Shown piece by piece: positions 20,485 to 27,800 of a DNA stretch of 64,000 bases. The stretch is from DASQPA01 sp963757335 (lineage in GTDB: Bacteria; Acidobacteriota; Thermoanaerobaculia; Multivoradales; UBA5704): assembly GCA_963757335.1 (NCBI GenBank), contig CAVWRJ010000025.1, positions 186,001 through 250,000 of the forward strand, read 5' to 3'. How positions within the stretch are numbered: position 1 is the first letter of the stretch; each line of letters starts with the position of its first letter. Both the position numbers and the translations under genes were made by a program. The notes under the pieces are model-generated. The model was not told the DNA's origin. It saw only the letters and a program-made list of their open reading frames with translations, and made no database searches.

Positions 20485-20871
20485 ATGCAGCCTAACAAGG
20501 TCCTGGTGATCGACGATTCGAAATTGATCCATCGGATGTTCTCGGTCATCCTTCCCAAGACCACCCTGGTCAACGCCCTGGACGGCCAGGAGGCCCTGGC
20601 GCGTCTCGCCGAGCACCCCGACACCGAGCTCATCTTCCTGGACATCAACATGCCGCGGATGAACGGGCTCGAGTTCCTCACCCAGGTCAAGGCCGACCCG
20701 GCCCTCGCCCACATCCCGGTCGTCATCATCAGCACCGAGGGCAAGGAAGAGGACACCCTCCGCGGCCTCCGCGCCGGGGCGGCGGCCTACGTCAAGAAGC
20801 CCTTCCGCAACGAGGCGATCGTTGACATCGTCTACCGCCTGCCCGCGCCGGCGGCCCGCGCTTCGGCCTAG
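20485..20871 (+). CDS. single-domain response regulator (CheY-like)
   Basis: A 128-residue receiver domain with nothing attached. The acidic pair is in VLVIDDSK, the phospho-acceptor Asp in LIFLDINMPRMNG, the switch Ser/Thr in VVIISTEGK and the conserved Lys in AYVKKPF. Such proteins relay phosphate or act as diffusible outputs, as CheY does at the flagellar motor. No histidine kinase or chemotaxis gene lies nearby, so its partner is unknown. It is probably its own transcription unit, given the upstream promoter-like boxes. Confidence 0.9.
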   Translation: MQPNKVLVIDDSKLIHRMFSVILPKTTLVNALDGQEALARLAEHPDTELIFLDINMPRMNGLEFLTQVKADPALAHIPVVIISTEGKEEDTLRGLRAGAAAYVKKPFRNEAIVDIVYRLPAPAARASA

Positions 20872-20994
20872 CCGCGACCTTCTGGGGAAAGCGCTGGGGA
20901 AAGCGCCGCAGACTGCGGCCTGCCCGTGCCATGCTTCATCTTCTTTGTTCTACCTTTTGCTATATGGGCATGATCCTTGCGAAGTTCTTCTCTT

Positions 20995-21026
20995 CGAGAG
21001 CGCCCCCAAACTGGGGCAGGCTCTCG
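20995..21026 (+). promoter_or_regulatory. stem-loop in the 5' leader of a secreted peptide gene
   Basis: CGAGAGC (20995-21001) pairs with GCTCTCG (21020-21026), with an inner CCCC/GGGG pairing. It lies just before the ribosome site (AGGAGG) of the gene at 21044. It could protect the leader or regulate translation; it could also end upstream transcription, though no T-run follows. Confidence 0.5.
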
Positions 21027-21043
21027 GAACAGGAGGTAGAACC

Positions 21044-21295
21044 ATGCGTAAGATTTCGATGCTACTCGGTGGGCTCGCAATGATGGGTACGACCCTGGTT
21101 ACGGCAGCTCCGCGAGCCACAACTCCCCAGACCCCCACCCCGCCGGCGGTGCTGTCCCAGGCATCCCAGCCGCTGCCGTGGGAGCTGGATCAGACGAAGA
21201 CGGCGTGCAATCTCCTCTGCATTCAGGGGGATCACTGCTGCATCATCCACAACCAGCCGACCTGCGTTCCCAACACCCAGGCCTGTCATCCGTAA
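21044..21295 (+). CDS. secreted small Cys-rich peptide
   Basis: An 83-residue protein with a signal peptide (residues 1-22, ending near TAAPRA), a Pro/Thr-rich spacer, and a compact C-terminal module with six cysteines (CNLLCIQGDHCCIIHN, then CVPNTQAC). The pattern suggests a disulfide-bonded exported peptide. AGGAGG sits seven bases before the ATG. Similar signal-peptide-plus-Cys proteins occur at 29983, 37182 and 37544, although their cysteine spacing differs and no common ancestor is shown. Function unknown; toxin-like, inhibitor or surface roles are all possible. Confidence 0.75.
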   Translation: MRKISMLLGGLAMMGTTLVTAAPRATTPQTPTPPAVLSQASQPLPWELDQTKTACNLLCIQGDHCCIIHNQPTCVPNTQACHP

Positions 21296-21312
21296 CTAGC
21301 TTACAGTCCGGC

Positions 21313-21355
21313 CTCACCCCCCGGCCGCGCGCGTCGGCCGGGTGGGTGGGGCCGA
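21313..21355. repeat. 43-bp GC-rich palindromic repeat, left copy
   Basis: Identical to 22061-22103. It can fold as a hairpin (CCCCGGCCG against CGGCCGGG). The two copies are direct repeats that bracket the toxin-antitoxin pair at 21424-22034. Confidence 0.9.
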
Positions 21356-21379
21356 TCCCAGCAACGTACGTCTCTTTGA

Positions 21380-21408
21380 TTGACACTCGTACGACTCTGG
21401 GGCTATCG
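21380..21408 (+). promoter_or_regulatory. candidate promoter of the second toxin-antitoxin operon
   Basis: TTGACA (21380-21385), a perfect -35 consensus, is followed after 17 bases by CTATCG (21403-21408). The antitoxin start is at 21424. The short leader contains GGGAGAGAG as ribosome site. Confidence 0.55.
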
Positions 21409-21423
21409 TCTCCTGGGAGAGAG

Positions 21424-21657
21424 ATGATGAAAGAGCCTCTGACCGCTTCCAAGCTGCGCGAGAACGTTTACCGGATCCTCGACGAAGTGTTGGAGACCGG
21501 CGTCCCGGTCGAGATCGAACGTCGTGGGAAGATTCTGAAGATCGTGTCTGCCGAGCCCCGAAACAAGCTCGACAACCTGACGCCTCACCCGGAGTATCTG
21601 CGCTGTGACCCAGAGGAACTGGTTCACCTCGACTGGTCCGGAGAGTGGCGCCCCTGA
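21424..21657 (+). CDS. type II antitoxin, Phd/YefM-like
   Basis: A 77-residue protein with a helix rich start (MMKEPLTASKLRENVYRILD) and GVPVEIERRGKILKIV, the DNA-binding fold of Phd/YefM antitoxins. The tail (LTPHPEYLRCDPEELVHLDW) would wrap the toxin. ATG 21424 or ATG 21427 could be used. The downstream PIN toxin overlaps its end by 13 bases. It is a different lineage from the pair at 6333-6947, judging by the divergent sequence. A consensus-like promoter lies just upstream. Confidence 0.85.
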   Translation: MMKEPLTASKLRENVYRILDEVLETGVPVEIERRGKILKIVSAEPRNKLDNLTPHPEYLRCDPEELVHLDWSGEWRP

Positions 21658-22034
21658 TTTATCTCGACACCCATGTCGCCGTCTGGCTGTACGGGGGTCG
21701 CACCGACCTCTTCCCCGAAGCGGCGCAGAAGCTCCTCCAGGAGAACGATCTCCTGATCTCGCCGATGGTGGTCCTGGAGCTTCAGTATCTGTTCGAAATC
21801 CAGCGCACTGCCGAGCCGGCCCAGGGGGTAGTGGCAGCGCTCACTCGCGATCTCGGTCTGGGAATCTGCGACCTCCCCTTCTCCGAGGTGGCCCGTGCCG
21901 CTCTGGGCCAGGACTGGACCCGCGATCCTTTCGATCGCCTCATCGTGAGTCAGGCCGCCCTCCGCGAAGCGCCTCTCCTGACCCGGGACCGGCTCCTTCA
22001 CGACCACTATTCTCGGGCGGTCTGGAACTCCTAA
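21645..22034 (+). CDS. PIN-domain ribonuclease toxin (VapC-like), second pair
   Basis: A 129-residue PIN-domain protein with acidic residues in LIYLDTHVAVWLY (Asp), in VVLELQYL (Glu) and in DPFDRLIVSQA (two Asp), followed by LLTRDRLLHDHY. The GTG start overlaps the antitoxin by 13 bases, so translation is coupled. All PIN acidic residues are kept. Both genes sit between identical 43-bp repeats, which could help the pair move as a cassette by recombination. Confidence 0.87.
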   Translation: MAPLIYLDTHVAVWLYGGRTDLFPEAAQKLLQENDLLISPMVVLELQYLFEIQRTAEPAQGVVAALTRDLGLGICDLPFSEVARAALGQDWTRDPFDRLIVSQAALREAPLLTRDRLLHDHYSRAVWNS

Positions 22035-22060
22035 GCTCGGCTCCGCGTCAGCAGTCCTGT

Positions 22061-22103
22061 CTCACCCCCCGGCCGCGCGCGTCGGCCGGGTGGGTGGGGC
22101 CGA
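22061..22103. repeat. 43-bp GC-rich palindromic repeat, right copy
   Basis: Identical to 21313-21355. This copy contains the stop codon and the last 13 or so codons of the DAHP synthase gene on the minus strand, so the repeat has altered that protein's C-terminus or been fixed as its terminator. Confidence 0.9.
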
Positions 22104-23459
22104 GCCCATCCGTTTCGCGATCAGGAACGCCATCTCCAGAGCCTGCTCGTAGTTGAGCCGGGGATCGACGGTCGAACGGTAGTCGCGTTCGAGGTCGGCC
22201 TCGGTCAGGCCGCGGGCGCCGCCCAGGCACTCGGTGACGTCCTCGCCGGTGAGCTCGAAGTGGACCCCGCCCAGGTAGGAGCCGGACCCCTTGTGGATCT
22301 CGAACGCCTGTTCGAGCTCGGAAAGGATGTGCTCGAAGCGCCGGGTCTTGACCCCGGAGGCCATGGCCTCGGTGTTGCCGTGCATGGGGTCCGCCACCCA
22401 GAGGACCGTCCGTCCGGCCCGGCGGACGGCGTCGAGGAGGGGCGGCAGGCCGGCGGCGATCTTGGCGTGGCCGAAGCGGTGGATCAAGGTGAGCCGGCCG
22501 GGCTCGCGCTCGGGATCGAGGGTCTCGATGAGATCGACGAGCGCCTCCGGCGTCATCCCCGCCCCGACCTTGACCCCGATCGGATTGCGGATGCCCCGGA
22601 AGTACTCGACGTGGGCGCCGCCCAAGTCGGCGGTGCGCATGCCGATCCAGGGGTAGTGGGTGGACAGGTTGTACCAGCCGGTGCGGCGCGGCACCTTCCG
22701 GGTCTGGGCCTGCTCGTAGAGGAGGTGGAGCCCCTCGTGGCTGGTGAAGTAGTCGACCCGGCTCATCCCCGCCGCGGGCTGGCCGGAGACGCTCTCCAGG
22801 AAGTGCACGGAGTCGGCGATGGCGAGGAGCCGGCGGTGGTACTCCTCGGCGTTCGGCGAGTGCTTGACCCAGGCGAGATCCCAGTACTCGGGATGGTGGA
22901 GGTCGGCGAAACCGCCGTCGATCAGGCCGCGGACGAAGTTCAGGGTGAGAGCGGAGCGCTCGTAGGCGCGGAGCAGCAGCTCCGGGTTCGGGATGCGGTC
23001 GGCGGCGGTGTGCGGCGCCCGGTTGATGAGCTCGCCCCGGTAGGTGGGGAGGGTCACCCCGTCCTTGGTCTCGGTGTCGGCGCTCCGCGGCTTGGCGTAC
23101 TGCCCGGCGAAGCGGCCGACCCGGATCACCCGCCGCCGCATCCCGTGGACGAGCACCAGGCTCATCTGGAGGAGGATCTTCAACTTGTCGGTGATCACCT
23201 GGGAGTTGCAGTCGGCGAAGCTCTCGGCGCAGTCGCCCCCCTGGAGGAGGAAACGCTCGCCGCGCGCCGCCTCGGCGAGCTGCACCTTCAGGCGCTCGAC
23301 CTCCCAGGAGGTGACGAGCGGGGGCAGGTGCGAGAGCTCGGCCAAAACCTTGTCGAGACGGTCGCGATCCGGATAGGTCGGCTGCTGGAGAGCCGTCTTC
23401 GACTTCCAGGAGTCGGGAGTCCACTTGGGGGACTTGGGTAGAACCGTGATGGCGGGCAT
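22062..23459 (-). CDS. 3-deoxy-7-phosphoheptulonate synthase, class II (plant type)
   Basis: A 465-residue DAHP synthase that joins phosphoenolpyruvate and erythrose 4-phosphate in the first step of the shikimate pathway. Class II features include RFLLQGGDCAESF (metal-binding Cys), RVGRFAGQYAKPRS, HTAADRIPNPELLLRAYERS, FTSHEGLHLLYE, GIRNPIGVKVG and DPMHGNTEA. Length is typical. The final residues (SAPPTRPTRAAGG) are encoded by a 43-bp intergenic-type repeat and look like an added tail. It is a single gene on the minus strand. Confidence 0.95.
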   Translation of the reverse strand: MPAITVLPKSPKWTPDSWKSKTALQQPTYPDRDRLDKVLAELSHLPPLVTSWEVERLKVQLAEAARGERFLLQGGDCAESFADCNSQVITDKLKILLQMSLVLVHGMRRRVIRVGRFAGQYAKPRSADTETKDGVTLPTYRGELINRAPHTAADRIPNPELLLRAYERSALTLNFVRGLIDGGFADLHHPEYWDLAWVKHSPNAEEYHRRLLAIADSVHFLESVSGQPAAGMSRVDYFTSHEGLHLLYEQAQTRKVPRRTGWYNLSTHYPWIGMRTADLGGAHVEYFRGIRNPIGVKVGAGMTPEALVDLIETLDPEREPGRLTLIHRFGHAKIAAGLPPLLDAVRRAGRTVLWVADPMHGNTEAMASGVKTRRFEHILSELEQAFEIHKGSGSYLGGVHFELTGEDVTECLGGARGLTEADLERDYRSTVDPRLNYEQALEMAFLIAKRMGSAPPTRPTRAAGG

Positions 23460-23499
23460 TTGGCTTTAGAGTGTCGAAACGGCGTTGCAGCGGGACCGC

Positions 23500-24072
23500 T
23501 TAGGGAAGCGGCACCTTGTCATAGACCTCGGAGAGGGCCAGGGTGCAGCCGAGGGACGGCAGCTGGACGACGCCGTCCCGGCCAGCGGTGGCGGTGAACA
23601 GCCAGGTTCCACCGGCCTGGCGTATGAACTGCTCGACGAGAAATTTGTCCTGCGACACGAGGAGATATTCGGCGAGCGATTCGAGGGTCCGGTAGTGCGC
23701 GAATTTTTTACCGCGGTCGTAGCTCTCGGTCGTGGGGGAGAGGACCTCGAAGATCAGGAAAGGGTTGAGCAGGGTGTCGATCTGCTCGTCCTCGAACCTC
23801 GGCTCACCGCAGGCGATGACCACGTCTGGATAGGTATAGAGCCCCGTGGCGGAGACTTGCACCCGCTGGTCGTTGGAGTAGACCTCGCAGGGGCGATGCT
23901 TGAGCTGCTGGCTCAAATCCCGTACGAGATTGGTGACGATCAAGTTATGCCAGCGAGTCGTTCCCGTCATCGCCACCCTCTCCCCCTCCAGGTACTCGCT
24001 CCTGGTCTCCGACGTGCGCTCCAGGGTCAGGTAGTCCTGGGCCGTGAGATAGGGCTTCGAATGGACGGACAT
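23500..24072 (-). CDS. Uma2-family (DUF820) putative nuclease
   Basis: A 190-residue protein of the Uma2 family, which has a PD-(D/E)xK nuclease-like fold: LTAQDYLTLERTSETRSEYLEGE, the acidic YPDVVIACGE, and LIFEVLSPTTESYDRGKKFAHYR with the expected Asp, Glu and Lys. These proteins are often numerous in cyanobacterial and other genomes; their role is unclear. Family similarity begins at MSVHSKPYLTAQ, so ATG 24072 is chosen although the frame is open further upstream. The 21-bp repeat array lies behind it. Confidence 0.82.
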   Translation of the reverse strand: MSVHSKPYLTAQDYLTLERTSETRSEYLEGERVAMTGTTRWHNLIVTNLVRDLSQQLKHRPCEVYSNDQRVQVSATGLYTYPDVVIACGEPRFEDEQIDTLLNPFLIFEVLSPTTESYDRGKKFAHYRTLESLAEYLLVSQDKFLVEQFIRQAGGTWLFTATAGRDGVVQLPSLGCTLALSEVYDKVPLP

Positions 24073-24893
24073 GGTGGAGACCTCCCCGGAAGACCCGGTT
24101 TCCGGTCCGGATAGGATACAGGGCTTTCCCGATCCGGGGCGCTGCCGGTTGGAGAGGGAGGGAAGGACTCTGGAGACGCTGGCAGCGTTCCCGTGAGACG
24201 CAAAAGCCGCGTTTGCAACCCGAGCGGCGGTCTTGGAGGGCTCGGAAAGCTCCGTTGAGGCGCTACGAAGGCGGATGGAGACGCGGTAAATAGAGATTGA
24301 GACGCAATAAATGGAGCTGGAGAGTCTCCGATCGTCGCCGCAGCGTCTCAAGGCGACTTTCTAGCGTCTCCAGATTGAATTCCAGCGTCTAAACCAGACT
24401 TTCTAGTGTCTCAAGGTTGAATTCTAGTGTCTCCGCTCTACTTTCTAGCGTCTCCAGCGCCATTTCTAGCTGCTCAACGGAGCTTTCTTGTGTCTCCAGG
24501 AAGGAGCGTAGCATCTCAACAGGGACTCGTAGCGTCTCAAGGATGGCTTAGCGTCTCCTCGTGCGTCGTCCGTCGGATCGTAGCTGGCTGCAAGCGAGGT
24601 CGCATCCAGTCCCGACGGCCTCCAGCGGGCCGCCGGTCGTAGCCGCTTGCACTCTTTCGGGGAAGTCCTTGCAGAAGAAAGGCTTGGCAGCGTTACCGAA
24701 GGGCTCCTGGACTCTCCCGTGAAGCTCAGAAAGAGGGTTCCTCGCGGGGAGTCGCCATGGTCTGGGTGCCGGATTGAGCCTCTTCCGATCAAGGATTAGC
24801 GTCTCATCTCATTGCGCTATGGGCTTAGCGTCTCATCTCGGGGAGGGGCGCCACGCCATCCGCTAGAATGCCAGCACTTCCGAGACGCCGCTG
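24073..24893. other. gene-poor region between divergent genes
   Basis: No complete gene is supported in these 821 bases. The middle holds the 21-bp repeat array (24317-24570). Further on, TTAGCGTCTCATCTC occurs twice, at about 24795 and 24827, echoing the array's core. TAGAAT at 24864-24869 could be a -10 box for the STAND gene at 24894. Confidence 0.6.
24317..24570. repeat. degenerate 21-bp tandem repeat array, about 12 units
   Basis: A core like TTCTAGCGTCTC recurs every 21 bases (one unit is 20); GTCTC starts at 24324, 24345, 24366 and onward to 24553. The last nine bases of each unit vary. Read on the minus strand the units give heptads like LETLESR, as a coiled coil would, but an in-frame stop and the lack of a start argue against a working gene. 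A second 21-bp array lies at 63271-63715. Confidence 0.8.
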
Positions 24894-27800
24894 ATGCCCG
24901 AGACCCTTCTGACGATCCTCCACGTCTCCGATCTCCACGAGCGGGGTCCGCGCGAGAAGGACCCCTGGCGGAGACGGCGGGTCCTGGGGGACGCCTGGGA
25001 GAAGAACCTGGACGACATCCGGGCGGAGGGTCCTCTCGACCTGATCTGCTTCACTGGGGATGCGGCGTTCTCCGGGAAGGCGGACGAGTACGCGCGGGTC
25101 ACGGAGTTCTTCGGCGCGATGCTCGAACGGCTCGGGCTGGGCTGGGACCGGTTCTTTCTTGTTCCTGGAAACCACGACATCGACCGCACGATCGAGAAAG
25201 CGGCCTGGAAGCGGCTGCGGGAGAATCTTCCTCGCGCCAACCGTTCGGAGGTCGCTCGCTGGCTCACCGGCGGTGGCTCTCCGCTGGGATTCAAGGATCG
25301 CGAGCGGGAGCAGGTCTTCGCGCGGCAGGCCGCCTACCGGGAGTGGGTGAAGGCTGGCCTGGGTCTCCCGCACCTGGACCCCGGCGCCTCTCCGCATGGG
25401 CATCTGGGATACCGGAGCACCCTCCGCCTGCCCGGCCACCCCTTCGACCTCCACGTCCTCGGCCTCGATTCGGCCTGGATGTGCGGGGACGACAGCGATG
25501 CCGGCAAGCTCTGGCTGACCGACGACCAGGTGATGCGGCTGGCGACGCTGGCGACGGAGGACGGGCGGTCCCTCAGAGGGTTCCGCCTCTGCCTCGTCCA
25601 TCACCCGTTGGACGAATTGGCCGACGGCGGGGACTGCCGGCGGCTCCTCGCCGACCAGGTCGACCTCGTCCTGCGCGGGCATCTCCACGATCCCGAACCA
25701 CAGACCTGGGAGGATCCCGAGAGATCCCTGGCGCAGGTGGCGGCCGGGTGTCTCTACGAGCACGACACCTACCCCAATGCCTGCGAGTGTATCCGGATCA
25801 CCCTCGACGAGAAGGGCAGGCCGCTGGCCTACGACCTCTGGTTCCGGGGTTGGGCGAAGCGGGGGCACTGGTTCAACGACAACAGCCTCTATCGCGACAC
25901 CGTGGACGGACGGCTTCGTTGGAAGAGGGATCGCGAGCCGGTGGAGGAGACGGCCTCCCGGGCCGGGCGGCTTTTCGTAGGCCGGGAGCCGGAGTTGGAG
26001 GAACTGGAGAAGAACCTCCTGGGCGAAGGGGAGACAGGGCCGGTCGCCATCTGCGCCGTCCAGGGGATGCCGGGGGTTGGGAAGTCTTACCTTGCCGAGC
26101 GTTTCGTCTATCTTCATCGAGGACGTTTTCCGGGTGGCGTCTACCCGCTGGTCCTCGATCCCGAGAGCGCGGTGTCGCCGACGGTGGAAGTTCTGCTCGG
26201 CGAATTGGCGGATCGTCTGAAGCTCTCGCCGGCTCCGGCGGGGTTGGCGGATCGGGTCCGGGCGCGGTTGCTCCATCCGAGGGGCCTGCTCGAAGTCGAG
26301 AACGTGGACAGCGAGGGTCTGGCGGGAACCGTCGCCGGGTTGATCGACGCTCTCCATGGCTGCCCGGCGCTCGTCACCGGCCGCTACCAAGGGCTGGGAG
26401 AGAGCGCCGGGTGGGGTCAGGTGCAGGTGAGGCCGTTCGAGGAAGGGACAGCTCTCGCGCAGCTCGCGGAAGAGCTGGGGGAGAAGAGCTCCCGAGAGGA
26501 GGAGGGGGAGTACCGCCTCCTGGTGCGGACCCTGGGGCTTCTTCCACTGGCCGTTCACCTTGCCGCTGGGCACCTCCGAGCCGGCCGATCGGTCAGAGGA
26601 TTTCTGGATCTGCTCCGCAAGACGGACTGGACACTCTCGCCAGCCGATCCCGCCGATCCGCTTCTTACCGGGAAGAAGACCCGGGCTCTCCTCGCGAGCA
26701 CCTTTTCGCTGTCCCTGGATCTTCTTCGCTCTCAGCTCGGCACCGAGGGCGACCGCCTTCTCTCCGGCTTCTGCGACCTCGGCCACGCTCCCGCGTCGGG
26801 TTTCGGCTCGAGCCTCGGTGCAGCGATGGCAGGGCTGGCGGATCTGGACTTCGAGGAGTTGACGGTCGCGGCTTGTCGCCTCTCAATCCTCGACTCGATT
26901 CCTCCCTCGGAACGTCGGGACCGGGCTTTTCGGGTCCATCCGCTCCTCGCGGAGGTTTTGCGAGGGCGATCAGGGGAGGAAGGGCGGCGGCGGACGGTGG
27001 GTAGGATGACGGATTGGTTCGTTTCCCGCCTACCGGAGCTTCCCCCTGGACAGGAAGCGGAGCAAGGAAAGCTGTGGAGGGAAGTTCAGGCCGAGACGGA
27101 GGCTCTGACTTCCTGGTTGCCACTGGTGCCTGAGAAGGATGCGATCCGAGTTGAAGGGGCGGGGTCCTGGTTCGCGATGCTGAACGGACCCTTCCACGGC
27201 TGGTCGGCATTTTGTGAGCAGCTTCTAACCTACTCTTTGGAGGACGCAGAGCGTTCAGATGTGCTCTGGACTTTGGGGAAGGTTGCCTTCAGCTCGGGAG
27301 ACCTAGACCGTGCGGCTTTCGCAGCTCAGGAGCAAGGGACGGTTGACAAAGGGAGGGGGGCTGAACGGGATGCAGCGTTAGCCGCTGGTCTCCTCGCCGA
27401 TATTCTCCAGGCGCGCGGTGATTTGGAGGAGGCGCTGCGCATCCGTCGCGAGGAGGAGCTTCCGGTCTACGAACGGCTCGGCGACATGCGGTCGCGGGCG
27501 CTGACGATGGGCAAGATCGCCGACGTTCTCCGGGCGCGCGGTGATTTGGAGGAGGCGCTACGCATCCGTCGCGAGGAGCAGCTTCCGGTCTACGAACGGC
27601 TCGGCGACGTGCGGTCGCGGGCGGTGACGATGGGCAAGATCGCCGACGTTCTCCAGGGGCGTGGTGAATTGGAGGAGGCGCTGCGCATCCGTCGCGAGGA
27701 GGAGCTTCCGGTCTACGAACGGCTCGGCGACATGCTGTTGCGGGCGGTGACGATGGGCCAGATCGCCGACGTTCTCCAGGCACGTGGTGAATTGGAGGAG

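Noticed and set aside
24420..24640. Small gene on the plus strand within the 21-bp array
   Set aside because: The frame is a by-product of repeats lacking stops; no ribosome site and Ser/Arg-rich low-complexity product.
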